Origin: Zhengitettix transpicula
Taxonomy: Eukaryota > Arthropoda > Insecta > Orthoptera > Tetrigidae
Assembly (NCBI GenBank): GCA_037074705.1
Contig: CM073590.1
Location: forward strand, 137,907,600 to 137,971,599
DNA length: 64,000 nt
Reading direction: 5' to 3'
The translations under genes were made by a program, and so were the position numbers. Positions 35,042 through 47,585 of this stretch are shown here, piece by piece. The first letter of the stretch is position 1. Each line of letters starts with the position of its first letter. The notes beneath the pieces are model-generated. The model was not told the origin of the DNA, searched no databases, and worked only from the letters and a program-made list of their open reading frames with translations.

Positions 35042-35615
35042 TATGACATTAAACTTGACCGTTTAAGTCCCCGAAGCGGGAGTGGTCGGGGGTGAAAAAT
35101 TTCAAACATGTTAAACGGTCGATATTTGCGATAATTATTTCCTGGGGTTAATTACTTTGATAGTATTTATACCGATGTTGTTTGTGTATAATTTAACCCC
35201 TGTGAGGGGAGCAAGCTTAGGGGTGGGGTGGAGGTACGTTAAATAAAATCCCGCAAAAACAACCGAGAATCGAATCAATTCCGAGACTATGAATGTCGCT
35301 GAATCTAATTGTGACAACCTTGGTTAAGCGACGGGTTTGGGAGTTGTTGGGCGAGGGAATAAGTTTTCAGACAATGTAATCGGCCGATTTTTGCGTGGAA
35401 TACATTCTTTTTCATTATCGCATATTTGTGGGGGTGGTCATCTTCTAACATGTAAAAACGGCCGATATATTTAGTCAATGACTTCATTCCCCTTCGGCAT
35501 GGGAGGTGAGCACATTTAGGGATAAAGTTCGAGGAGCTTTACATAAAAATAGCGCAAAAGTAACCAAAAATGGTTATAGATAAATGACATCTCGGGCAAC
35601 GCCGGGCACCCAGCT

Positions 35616-37861
35616 AGTATGTCATATAATTGTACCTTGATTTTTATTATTTAAAATTTTTATATATATAATAACCGCTGGATTATTGAGCCCATCGGCT
35701 ATTCCAGAAATGTACGTAAACGTTTACCACGGCGCTGATGGAAACACAGTGTTTAACAACTATCCGAATTTATCAAAGAAACATTGTCAAATATTAAAAA
35801 TAATTTGTTTTGCAACATTATGTTATATATTAGAAATCCATATAGTACAATTTAACTAACGAATCTAAATTATCTTATTTATAAGTTCTGAAATGACGAG
35901 TAAGTCGACGCTAGTATTCAATATATATCGAATTCAATCAATTTGATTCCAAAAGTCAAGGAACAAATATTCAACATATAAAGGTGTGTATAAAACTATA
36001 TGTTGTCTGTTATTATTGATTTTATAATAAAAATTTAGGAGTTGTAATTTAAATAATTACATTCAAAAATGTATACCTTCATTTTATCAGTATTATGTTT
36101 TATAATACAGACGATTATGGAAAATGCCAACAGATACTTCGAAATTTTGAATTAATAAACTGATACTTATATTTACCTGACATAAATGTAATCAATCAAT
36201 AAATAAAACGGCCAACAGATAACAAAATTTAAGACCAAAATATATATAATCTAACCCTCATTTTTTGAAACTTCTTTAATTGTAAGATAACAAATTTTGT
36301 ATCGATGAACAACATTTATTTTCTGTAATATTATGTAATTTAAATAAATGATTCAATTTTGATCGTTATTTCTAAAAGCGTGTGCCTAAAAAGACGTTGC
36401 AAAATAATATAAGAAACTAAAGTTGTGTTATTTCGTATTAAAGTGTTCATGATGTGTTAGCCGTTTTATTTATTATAGGAATGAATGTAAAAAATGATAT
36501 TGCGATTTATGAAAACCCCTTGGGTATATATAAAATTATTTAAAATAAATCTGGTTTGATCCTGTTTTTCATTTCTTAGCAGCTCATTATGAACAACTAA
36601 ACTAAGTAAAATTTAACGTATTGAATGGATATTATGAAATACCACTCAAATTTAACAATTTTTTTTTTAAAAAAATAATTATGTACTTTTATTTTCGTAC
36701 TTAAGCACATATCATGGAATAAATATTTAATAATATTTATAATAAATATGTTATATGTCTGATTTTCAGCTTAGTAGGTTGAATCGAGTTACAATGACAA
36801 CAATATTACACTGCACTTACCAATTTAATTAGTAAGGTTAAAAAATTGTAGGGATGGAACATAAAACGAATTATAAAACTTCTCTTTTGATCTTTATTAA
36901 TGATCACAACGTTGTTTGGCAAGTAATGTATGTGATGACAAGCTGGTATTGACATTAATTCTTCAAAAACGTCAATCAATGCATGTTGTAAAATTTAATT
37001 CGTTATAAATTACACACTGAACGAATTTGTATCTGCTCTTTTTCAAGTTAGAAGATTATTACTGTGAAACATTTGTGATCATACAGTTTATGGAGTGTTC
37101 TGCCATATTTTAATCCAGAAGATGAATCAGTGCCGGTCTTAGGTCTATCGAAATCATAATGATTATATTCAGTTTAGTAACTTCGAAGTTTCCTTTCTTC
37201 ATCTAACATTTGGTTATAAAATATACAGTACAAGATCCATTGACACACAAAAAATAAGTTAAATATATATTTATTGAAACTAATGTAACTATTGAAATAC
37301 TTGTTCAAATTCAAAAAGTTACCAAGAGGATACAGTCACATCTACATATTTCCAGAAGCCACACACAAACGTATATATATATATATTAGAATTTATTTGT
37401 AAAATAATCTATTGTTGCATTTGCTTAAAACTCTGACTATTGCTGGAAACATTTTTTTTTTCATGTGAATTGTTGTTTCATGTTTGAGAGTAATGTAATG
37501 AAACGGCATGAACTTCAACCAATCAGATTTTACATTAAAACACGATATTTGCAGATATAGTCATTACATTAATTCTTGATGCTGTTCCATTAATAACGAT
37601 GAGCAAATAAATAATTCTCTCTCTTAGCAGCAGTGATAGATTAGAGATGGCCTGCTAAAGTGGACAAAGCGTTAGTTTGAAAATCAAGTTATATGTACAT
37701 GAAACGAATTCATTATAAGAGCTGCAAAGAGAAACGACATGGAGTATTTAAACAACGAGAAGATGACATACACCGTAATAACGTAGTGATATAATTATTA
37801 ATCATGATTACAATAAAACCAGCATGCAATGAGACAGATGAAATAATTTATAATCACAATT

Positions 37862-37863
<2 letters not shown>
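35616..37863. other. Very A+T-rich DNA, no gene recognised
   Basis: Only short interrupted frames and minor TA runs (for example 37372-37386) occur. Confidence 0.45.

Positions 37864-37895
<32 letters not shown>
37864..37895. repeat. TA microsatellite
   Basis: The TA array forming the left ATAT flank of LTR copy C. Confidence 0.9.
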
Positions 37896-37902
<7 letters not shown>

Positions 37903-38762
37903 TTAACAATGAGGCGTTAATTATTTAATTTGAATTTAAAGATTTTTTTAAGAGATTACCTCACGTTAAAGCGTCAAAATGTAATGATTAAATGGATAGC
38001 TTTTTATTAAACGAAAATATCGAAATTAACAAACAAAAGATTTATTTTATTTTGTTGCAATAACTCAAAACAATTATAATTTAAAATATTAATTTCTCAG
38101 GGTTTGATAATGGACACATCAATTATATTTAAAATCTTATTAACAAACAAATCACATTTACCTAAACAATACGTCGACTAAAAGAGAAGAAATTAACTTG
38201 AAAATTAAAATAGAACGAAATTAAAAAGTAAAGAGATTAACTCTGATTAACAATTTAAAAAGGAGAACGAAATCTGAATTCTGGTTTAGAAAATAAACTA
38301 TTGCGAGATTCTAGTCAAAATTAATAGGATGTCAGGAACTCGGATGATCCTCCTTTTTGTCAGCTATCTGTTGACAGCTTGCCTTAGGTGAATTCTGTGG
38401 TTTGTAGATTTGCTAGTCTTTTACCGCTTTGGACTTTTTTTTCGATGTAATGCTTTCGTGAATCTTTTACTTTGTCTTCAACTCACAACTTTGTCTAATA
38501 ATAATACAATAAACGACGGCTAGTCTCTGCTCTAGTATCACTTGTTACGTCCTCCAAAATGTCCAGGCACCAACCAACTCTGTTGAATTCTAGTCACCAA
38601 CTGAACTATCCTCGTCTCGAGTTTTAGCGCGCATACGCCATTTTGACCTTCCGACAAAGCAACAGAGCTCGCGCTTTGTTCGATCAGACCGCTATACTTG
38701 ATTTCTCAAACAATTTACATTTTATGTTCAAACAATAAATGTCCTAATTAATTGGCATTACA
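37896..38762 (-). mobile_element. Solo LTR, ATAT-targeted family, copy C
   Basis: Minus orientation. The right end GGCATTACA is followed by ATAT. The left (3') end is degenerate (TTAATAATTAAC) next to a TA array. It shares with copy B the GGATGATCC...GGTCAAAATGGCGTATGCG-type blocks. It lies directly against the left end of Helitron 3, so it probably inserted into the TA-rich start of that Helitron. Confidence 0.7.
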
Positions 38763-39689
38763 ATATATATAATGGTTGTGTGTACGTATGTTCCGTATGT
38801 TTTCTGAAATGCAGGGAGCAATTTCAACCAAATTTGGAGTTCATGTTGTATGGCTGATATGGCTTTAGCACCCAAGGGATTCGTGGTGGAAAGTGGCTTC
38901 AAGTTAAAATAATCCCAAAAAAATCGATACGAGATTGGAATTAATATTTTTATGAAGCTATCAGACTAATAAATATTCCCAAAATAGTTTAAGAATAATT
39001 TGAACTTGTAACGCAAATGGATGTAGTTGACATCGGAGCGAATAAAAAAATATCCAAAATGACCGAGATTAGTTTGAAATTAATAGTTACGGGGGTGTTT
39101 GAGATGAACAGTGACACACCTCACATCCGTTGTCACGTGTTCAGCATCCGTCAGCGTCATTCAGGGTTACAAGCGGATTCAGTTGAGATTGTAATCTTTA
39201 GTTTTTGGAGTCATTATTCTGATTTGTGACAATTACTATGCCATTAAGGCCGTAGTTTAATTAAAGAAATGCATTGTAGAACCTTCTAGAAGGGTTTGTG
39301 TAAATAAGAGACAGAAAAAATAATTGAAATAATTGAAATAAGAAAAAGATAGTTTGAAACTGTTTTCATTCCTTGGATACGAATCATAACTACGGATATT
39401 TCTTATAGATTACATTACCGCTCACACTCAACACGTCACGAGGTGTTTTTATGTACTACGAAGTTGATTTGAGGCCTCCATGTTGCCCCTATGTATGACT
39501 TTAGGTTAGTTTGTCAAGGCGGCGTTCACATCAGGAATTGGTTTATTCTTGTTCCTAGAGTTTGAACTAAAATTAAAAGTTATAATCAAGTTTGGAACAA
39601 TTTGACGCTATAGTAAGAATTACTTCAATTTCCCGTCCAATCTAAGATTGGGGTAACAAAATCCCGGAAAATGCCGAAAAATCAGCTAG
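38763..39689 (+). mobile_element. Non-autonomous Helitron 3
   Basis: The right end CCGAAAAATCAGCTAG/T carries the CTAG terminus. The left end is ATATATAATGGTTGTGTGTACG followed by a GTATG tract, as in Helitron 1. Its exact first base is obscured by LTR copy C. The interior shows ACCAAATTTGGAGTTCATG and TCCCGGAAAATGCC segments typical of the group and no coding sequence. Confidence 0.65.
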
Positions 39690-40458
39690 TATCAAATACA
39701 ACTTCCTCAATACACGCAATAATTTTATGAATTAACATTAGTCCTGTTCATCCTGTTGTTTATTTATTTTTCTAAGGTAGATGTGAGCATTTAAGATTCT
39801 GGAAATACGATTATCAAAACAAATACTAGGTTTCATTCCGAGGGGCGTGGTCATTGTTTCACAACGTCAACTTCTATAGTTAAAATCGGTAAATTTTCAA
39901 TATATATAGGAAAATCTGTCTGTGTGTTTCCTATGCGTTCCTATACCATTCTTTCGGTGATGAAATATTGCTGTCGACACACCCTCGAATAGTTCTGTCG
40001 GCCTTTTGAAGCCTTAGGAAATTCATAAGGGGTAAATGGTGGTGAAATTTTAAAACACTAAAACGGCCAATTTTAGCGTCGATGAGATTAATAGTTTCTC
40101 TGTAGATGGTTTTAGTGAATAATTTCAACTCCTTACAGTTTGAAAAGCCAGAACCACTAAAGGACGGGGAGGAGGGGAGTTACATAAAAATGATACGATA
40201 CAACCGTGATTGGTTATCAAATGCAGGGTCATAGAAATCAAGAATTTTAATTTTGACATTCATCATGCCAGTTAATCTGTGGTTTAGCCGCTAGGTGTTT
40301 GGTGGGGGAGGAAGGGGTTGGAAATCCGTTATATAAAAGTCATGAGTAAACAACCGACACTAGGATTGAATCTAGGATTATGGAAGTCACTGAGTTTAAT
40401 TCTGACATTTATCATACTAGTTACGATGTAGTTTAGCTGTAGGAGTGGGGGTGGAAGG

Positions 40459-40675
40459 TGGCAGCTGGCCGACTATTCCAATAGGAATGGCGGACAACTC
40501 TTACCGTATGCCCAAGGTCTGCGACCACGTAACATGCACCTCTCAAAACAGGTCGAGGTGTCTCGGCATGTGGGAACCTTAATTCAAAAACCATAGAGAT
40601 GTGAAAGCATCCGCAAATGTAGCCTCCTCCAGAGCTCTCTGGGAAGGTTTACCTGCGAGAGAATTCTCTCGCAGG
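40459..40675 (-). mobile_element. Poly(A) retroposon PR1, copy 6a (5' half, inverted)
   Basis: Sense strand is minus. It covers only the 5' half, from the palindromic head (CCTGCGAGAGAATTCTCTCG, about 40652-40671, the cleanest palindrome of all copies) to GGCAGCTGGCCGACTATTCC. The 3' half is absent on this side but is present in the opposite orientation next door. Confidence 0.75.
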
Positions 40676-40721
40676 CTATGATCCAAACACTGTTGCTATT
40701 GTTTCTTGTTCAATGAAATCT

Positions 40722-40952
40722 CCTGCTATCGGAAGGGCGTGGAACAAGTACCCAATGCCCAACCTACCTGATGCAGGTCTTTCTAGGGTTTGTCCTGCAT
40801 GTATTTAGGCGAATGACGGGTAGGATCCTTAAAATATTGCCCGGGGGCCCTAGTTAACCCTTGACTTCCTTCCTCTACCCTTCCGCATCCTCCCTTTCAA
40901 GTCCCTTCCTATTATATGTGGATTACCCTCATGTAGCCTGTTACCCTAAAAA
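40722..40952 (+). mobile_element. Poly(A) retroposon PR1, copy 6b (3' half)
   Basis: Sense strand is plus. It runs from CCTGCTATCGGAAGGGCGTGG to ATGTAGCCTGTTACCCTAAAAA, i.e. the 3' half with a short poly(A). Together with copy 6a it makes up nearly one full element whose 5' half is inverted, separated by about 45 bp. Confidence 0.8.
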
Positions 40953-41037
40953 GTGTTTATTAAGAGGTTAGTGTCTAATCAATTAATAAATTCCTTCTCG
41001 GGACTAATTAACCGGGAAACGGCGGATACTCATCTAG

Positions 41038-42470
41038 TAAATGTGGCTGAAGGAGTGAGATACCAGACTGTGAGGTTATAAAAATGATAAATAGAGGGAG
41101 GATGAAGACCAGTTACCAAGTAGATCTGAAAGAGTGTGAGAGGTCATTTAGATATAATTTTGACATGTAAATATCAGACAGATAGTAGAGTTAGACGAAA
41201 ACGTCCTACGAGATACAAGGAAATATCAGGAAACCTAGCAACAAGGAATCTATTTGCGAATTAATTACATTGTCAACATATATTTGTAAATATTATATCG
41301 CTGTAAACAAATTATTAATACGTTCAAAAGCAAAATTTCCTTTTTAATATACCCCAAATGTGTTACTATTATTATCCTTCCGCCTTCTGTCGCACATCTG
41401 CATAAGCTACTTATGAGTTAACTTAAATTTAGACTCTCTACGTACGAATATAAACAAGCAACGAGAACAGAACAAACCCACGCAGACAATTATTGGGACT
41501 TAAAAGTACGCATACGCAGTGAAACATATAATGGGAAAACTTTTGGAATGCTATCCTTTCTGCATACATGGACATGTAATGGACTGATTCTAAATATTCA
41601 TTTTAAAATATCAGAAAGTTATATTTAATGTCGTAATTATTCGTGTTCTGCCTAATGTATATTTATCATTAGTTGCAAAATGTTTACAATTGGAGGAAAC
41701 CATTTTCTTCGAATGAAACTATAATCTTAGCACACAATGAATTTTTGGATTGTGAATTCATCCTTGTTAACATAAGTTTCACATTAATGTAATATAGTAA
41801 ATATTTGAATACTAAGTGTCGAAACCATTTGCGCGTAAACTATTCAATGAATATATTCGCTTTCCGATAAAAATGAAGAGATTGAAGCATGTTCAGTGAT
41901 AAACTTGTAAATCATTATGGGAGTTAATGCCATGTAGATTCTCTTTGTCCGTGAAGGAATTCGCAATTGTTAGTGTTGGCCATAGTGTAAAGCCTCCGAT
42001 GCGTGTTATTCTTGACAAAACAACGTACTCGTACAGCAGTTACCAAGCCTGTGCTTTCGCAGTACGTACATGTTATTAACATTTCTATATCCCTTTGTTC
42101 AATATTTCACGTAGTAGCTGATTTATGTGTATGATAAAGCAGGTAGTCTGCTGACATATTTTTTCAGAGTATTAATAATTAATGTGTTTTTAAAATTTTC
42201 AAAAAAACGTTGACATTTTTCATTGTATTATATAAAACGAACTTATTAGAATTAATTATAAATCAAAATTACTTGCAAATTATTATATTAATAAAAAGTT
42301 TCTTCCACCTCATCAGGTGAGCACTACAAATAAACTGAAGCTATAAGACAAGGATCAAAGAAGTTACTTGTGAAAAAAAATTGTTTTAAATTTAAATCGA
42401 ACATTAATATATATAAATTAATTAATTTTTTTCATGTAAAAGCTATAAAAATAATTTAGGTTACCATAAT
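41038..42470. other. A+T-rich DNA, no gene recognised
   Basis: No repeat, exon or RNA gene recognised. Confidence 0.4.
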
Positions 42471-42474
42471 ATAA

Positions 42475-42900
42475 TACGTAAAATGCCCTGTAAAGACTGC
42501 ATAGTTTGTTTCATAGGACAAACAATACGTCAATTAAAACTCGCCTTAAAGAACAATTTCTAATTGTAAACAACCTTGTGACAAACTTTCAGTTCTCACT
42601 AAAAATACCAACTCAGGTAACCACAGTTTTAATTAGAATAATAAAATAATATTTGATTCAGAATTCAAATATTATGCGAGATTTATGTCTGTTACTTTAC
42701 ACATTAAATCTAATTGTTCATCCATTAACGTTAATTGCGATACTAATAACCTCAGGAGTATTTATGATTGCATTATAAAATAGCCTGTTTTTGTCACCTC
42801 TTGTGTATGCCTGTCTTATATCCTTCTTTTAGGATATTTGGAGTGCACACCTGCTGAGGTCCTTGGATTGTGGAAAAAACGTAGTGTAGTAGAATTTTTT
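42475..42900 (+). pseudogene. Penelope-like element 3' remnant with GIY-YIG piece
   Basis: 42481-42570 translates KMPCKDCIVCFIGQTIRQLK followed by a basic helix and KEQF. This is the K-I-P-C-x-x-C...(Y)IGQT-x-R-x-L-K-x-R-x-K-E-H signature of the Penelope GIY-YIG endonuclease, with C and I changes. Downstream the frame is lost. About 280 bp further on comes a hammerhead-like motif at 42851-42885, the order expected at the 3' end of such elements. Confidence 0.65.
42851..42885 (+). ncRNA. Hammerhead-ribozyme-like motif downstream of GIY-YIG
   Basis: CTGCTGAGG (for CUGAUGAGG), then TCC...GGA, which can pair, then AAAAACGT in place of GAAACGT. The core is eroded. Its position just after Penelope endonuclease sequence supports the reading more than the motif alone. 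Confidence 0.45.
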
Positions 42901-44277
42901 TAAAAAATTTAATTTAATTTATAATTAATTCTTAATTGGCTTCTTAACCATTATGTATTATTAAATATAAATATAACATAAAAGTATACATAACATTGTG
43001 ATATTTCTTATCCTTTCTTTCTAGAATTTCGTATGTGTTTGAAGATGGTTCTACTCATGTGAATGCATCGTTAACTAAACAGAGAAGGGATTTTAATGGG
43101 GGAATGGGAGTCAATATTTGGGTGAAAACACATGTTTATCCTGATTAGAACCATCAAGTTCATCAGTCTCACTGATGCTAACTGCCAGTAAGAAAGACTA
43201 TTAAAACGTTAATATAAAAGGTATAATTGCAAAATAATTGCATAAAAATAGTAAATTTTTTGAACATGTTTTGAAGTCGATAAAACGCTTCGTAGAATTT
43301 TTTTGTTGGTCGATAGTCAGAATAATTGCGCACATAGGCCTAATGGGACAGTATGCGGACTGCAAAGGCATAGTCACGTCTATGCGAAACGTGTACATCT
43401 CAGGGGTGAGATTATCAGTGTCACTCAGGAAGATTGAACGCTGTGCTTAGCGGCGGAGGATTATTATCATAGCCTCAAAGGGCAAACATATCGTGATCTG
43501 AGGAGGAGAAATCGCGATTCAATGCCAGTCCTACACATCGTGGATAACGGAAAGTATCTTTGGCCGCATCACAGGCAGGCAGTGTTAGGAATTTCAGAGT
43601 GAGATTCTTACAATTGTACCGTTTGTTCAGAAATAAAATTTAAGCATAAATACGAATTTGGCATGTCGAACTGGAACTGTAAGGCTGTAACTGTAATAGG
43701 TTATGACTATACATTTGGGGTGGGGGTGGAGGTGTTGCTGCGGATAAACACCAACGAGAGGGCATCGGCGGCAGAAGCTTCATATAAATATACAGAGTCT
43801 TCCTTTGTGCCTGTGTGGAGGCTGAATTTTTGGTAGAAATATAAATAAATAGTTTACATTAAAACTAAGAACGTGAAATTAGACGGGTGAGAGCTTTAGA
43901 GATCCGACAGGCGGTTTAAACCACTTGCGCAGTAAATTTACTAACGCAAATCAATGTCATTTTCTTGGTGGGAAGAACTTGCGTCGATTTTCGAGTCGCA
44001 CATTTGGTGGCGTTGTTAGATTTTCTCACTCACCTCATTTCGTGGTCACGGTTATAAAACAGTTGGAACAAATAGATTCCTCCTTGCATATTTACGATTC
44101 AAAGCCAATTAAACACTGATAGTTGAGTCGATTTTCTCTTCAAAAACTGTTTCGTAGTCCTAGGATTTAATTTTTTTTGATTGATATTTCATTTTAAATC
44201 AGTAACGTTACCATCCAGGATGAACGTAAAATATACAATAACGTTCTAACTTTCACATTAAATAATTTAATCTTGTA
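42901..44277. other. Spacer DNA, no gene recognised
   Basis: Frames of up to 70 codons (43238-43450, 43925-44119) occur in moderately G+C-richer DNA but show no domain. No repeat was matched to the rest of the window. Confidence 0.4.
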
Positions 44278-45626
44278 TCTGTTTAATAAATAAAATACTG
44301 CGTTTGTTTGAGTATTTGTGTGTGTATGTATGTAAGTAAGTAAGTAAGTATGTATGTACTCGTATGTATTGTAATATTCAAAAATGGACATAAATTAAAT
44401 TGAAATCTTAAAAAAAAAAATCACACTTAAATGAAAAAGAAATTTATTCGTCAATTAAACTAGGACGAATAATAATTGTGAACGAAATTAAAAGTAAAAA
44501 GATTGACTCCGATTAACAATTTTAATCAAAAAGAGAAGGAAATCTGACGGCTATCTTTCAATTACGTTTACATAATTAATTGTTTCGTAAATTGTTACTC
44601 ACTTCTGCCCAGCATTCCATCGTAACTTTATTTTCGAGAACACTATTATAGGTTTTACACTGCTTCTAAACTCAGATTCTAAATCAAAATTTTTATATGT
44701 CGTCAGGAACTCGGATGATCCTCCTTTTGTAATCTATCGGTTGAACGCTCGCCTTAGGTGAATTCTACGATTCGTCGATTGGGTAGTCTTTTTTGTTCCG
44801 GACTTAAACCGAAACTTTTGTTGTTTCTGGCCGGCTATGGATACAAAAACTGCCTTTTGTGTGCAGGTTTCGACGTTATACTTTTATGTATGTTCTACTA
44901 TGTCCTGCTAATTGCCAACCCGGTTGAATTTTCCTTCCAAAACTTTTATACCTCGACGAGGTCTTTCCGTGAACCGTCTCTCAACAAATCTCCATGCGAA
45001 CTGTACTCCTCAATATCTTAATGCTAACTGTACTCTCGTGTCGCAATTTGAGCGCGCATACGCCATTTTGACGGACCTTCCTACAAAGAAACTGAGCCGG
45101 TTTTCTATTGTTGTTTCAAAGGCTCCTGCCGCTAGAAAGGATTTCTCAAACAATTTATATTTTTAATTTCACAATTAGTGTCTCTATTAATTGGCATTAC
45201 AGTAAGTATGTATGAATGTATGTATGTATGAGTGTGTGTATGTATGTTCCTTATACAAATCTACCACCGTGGCGCAAATTTGACCAAATTTCGTGTAAGT
45301 ATTACTTTTGAATCGGAAACAAACACTGTGGGAGTAAGACGCGTCAACCAAATCCAGGGGCAGTGATAGACGGGGGTGAAAATTATTAAACATTCTAAAA
45401 CGACCGATATTTGCGTCAGACAAAATTATTTCTGGGTCAAAGAGATTTATAGTGTTTCTACCCATGTTATCTGTGAATAATTTCAACCCTCTCCAGCTCA
45501 TAGGTTGCGGTGAAGGGGATTTAAAAAAAAATAACGAGAAAACAACTGATTGGGAGTTAAATCCGGGATTATAGATATCTCTGAGTGTAATTATGACAAC
45601 CCGGAAAACGCTGGGCACCCAGCTAG
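44278..45626 (+). mobile_element. Non-autonomous Helitron 2, split by a solo LTR
   Basis: The left end is near TCTGTTTAATAAATAAAATAC with a GTATG/GTAAG tract at 44320-44368 (a TC start at 44271 is also possible). The right end is ACGCTGGGCACCCAGCTAG/T. Only about 520 bp of Helitron remain once LTR copy D (44370-45201) is removed; the GTATG tract resumes immediately after the LTR. The remaining body matches the first 280-bp module of Helitron 1. The 156-codon minus-strand frame here is a by-product. Confidence 0.8.
44370..45201 (-). mobile_element. Solo LTR, ATAT-targeted family, copy D, nested in Helitron 2
   Basis: Minus orientation: the right end is ATTGGCATTACA and the left end TGTAATATTCAAAAATGG. 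It interrupts the GTATG tract of Helitron 2, with flanks GTAT (left) and GTAA (right), one mismatch from a 4-bp duplication. It shares the AACTCGGATGATCCTCC, GCCGGCTATGGA and GCGCGCATACGCCATTTTG blocks with B, C and E. Confidence 0.8.
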
Positions 45627-47585
45627 TAGAAAATAAAATGCATGTAAAAGTTGACACCTACTACGTATACTTCCCAAAATTTATGTTAAATAAAATAATG
45701 TATGTAAGTTGAGGACAATAATTTATTCGCAAAATGTTGACACGCATTAGTTTTGAACTAAATAGTTTTTATAAAATGTTTAGTCGTACGTGACTGTCTT
45801 AACTTTACGCCGAAATATATTCTGTACTGGTCAAGTTTTAACACATTATGAGAATTACCACTGAAAGTTGCACGAACGGATTTAGGGTTGTTAATTTGAC
45901 AAAGCTCCAGGAGCAACTTCATTACATTAGGTATGGTTTCGTCCCACAAAGGTTAATTAGATCCCTGTGCCTCCTTGTTTAGCGTATTCTGTTTACCTCT
46001 GCTGAACAGTGTCAGCGGAATGTTCACAAGTTACGGGAAGAATACGTTAAAGTTCTCTGAAACAATTTCCAAAAATAAGGTGCGTTTTATTTATCACGAA
46101 GGAAACAACTTAGTTTCAATAAAAATGAGTGTCTAATACAGATTCACAGATTACATTTTTAGAAATTAGTTTCGGAAATTATTGTTCGTTAGATTTAACT
46201 TTTGACACAATACTGTATACTAATGATATGATATGACCTTTTCATTGAACGCATAAATTAAATATAATTTTTGCAGAAAAAAGTTTTCTCAATTTGCGAA
46301 TCCGTAATCTATCAATAAAATTATTTTACTGAAATATTCTCGTGTATATTGAAAATAAAAGTAAAAACTTAATTTTAAATTTTAACATTTAAAAATAATG
46401 GATGACAATTTCGAGCCACAATTGTTTTTACCACTTCAGAGTTATTTTTCTTAAAACAAAAGATGTTCAAGCCTAAGCAAGTTTTGGAACTTTCACTATT
46501 TTGTCCCAATAAACGGATGGCAGTTTTCATACTTGTTGAAACCATGAAATGATAAGTTTCATCGCAATTAGTTCAAGCGTCATTTTGTGAAAGACAAAAA
46601 TTCATGATTTTGGAACATCTGCCATTTTGTCTCTCAAGACGACAGGTGACAGCTTTATTTACTAAGAAACTTCGCACGGATCTGAATAGGATTATTAAAA
46701 TGTAATCGTATTCATTGGATTTAATATAGTGCGCCATTATATAACTTGTCTCAATTTCTGCATATTTACGTTCAAGTTCTTAAATCTCGCTTGACGCACG
46801 AATATGATTCTCGACTACCTTTGTCTGCAGTCTTGCTGTTACGTCACGACTCCAGACCGAAATTGATGCTTCATACCAGTTTGCATTCAGCTATCCCAGA
46901 AGATTGGACACCATCAACTAAGCTTATTTCAAGTTTTAACGAATTTTTAGATTGTCTCGTCTTTCGTAGCTCACATCTTGTTCATGTCATCCAAATAACA
47001 TCTCTCCACTATGTGCTCTCGTAACTCAACTAACTTATTTTACTTGTTTCCCAAACTCTCAATTCTCCACTAAGTTCCTTTCGCGCTGATAACTGACATT
47101 TTTATACTCTAAAAAATCTAAACTTCTCCTCGCCGCGATAGCAAACTTCTGCCTCTTTGTGATCCCTAACACCTTCATTTAATTCTTTCTGAAATACATA
47201 ACAATTTATTATACTTAAATATCAAGAGTGCAGAATTATAATTGCAGCCTCATCTGATATTATGCAATGTTTTTCTGAACAGAATTTTATTTTAATATGT
47301 GTAAACAAAATCAGCTGCCTTTTTCTGTGTTGTTGAATGGGTAACAATAAGAATAAAGTAATAATTTTCCTAAGCCTTAATATATAATTAGTATAAAAAT
47401 TCCTAGCATTTCAAAGAATGTCTTAGACTCGGTTTCTGGGGACTGATAATATTGAAGGAAGTTTTATAACCCTCTGGAAAACGATATGATGTTGAGGAAT
47501 AGCTGGACAATTCGTAAGTAGAATTATAAAAGTTATAGATGTTTAAAAGAGTGGATCTAACGAGGCTATGTTTTACTGTTCATAT
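45627..47585. other. Spacer DNA, no gene recognised
   Basis: The 92-codon frame at 46746-47024 (+) resembles nothing I know and has no context support. Confidence 0.4.

Larger units (their letters stand above)
33045..35615 (+). mobile_element. Non-autonomous Helitron 1
   Basis: The left end is A/TCTTATAAATAAAAAAGAG followed by a (TATG)n-like tract. The right end reads GCAACGCCGGGCACCCAGCTAG/T. A TC start, a CTAG end preceded by a short GGC-AAC-GCC hairpin, and insertion between A and T are the diagnostic Helitron features; there are no inverted repeats or target duplication. The 2.57-kb interior is built of tandem modules (see separate entries) and codes for no Rep/Hel protein. The 60-77 codon frames in it arise from the modules and are not genes. 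Mobilisation would need an autonomous partner. Confidence 0.85.
39897..41037 (+). mobile_element. Non-autonomous Helitron 4, disrupted by retroposons
   Basis: It starts near TCAATATATATAGGAAAATC with a CTGTCTGTGTGTTTCC tract and ends GGATACTCATCTAG/T. The interior resembles Helitron 1 (ACTAAAACGGCCAATTTTAGCG, AACAACCG blocks). PR1 sequences occupy 40459-40952, so the Helitron is older than them. Confidence 0.6.

Noticed and set aside
45187..45657. 156-codon open frame on the minus strand
   Set aside because: It lies in Helitron 2 across its repeat module and right end; it has no known domain and equivalent modules in Helitron 1 do not keep it open.
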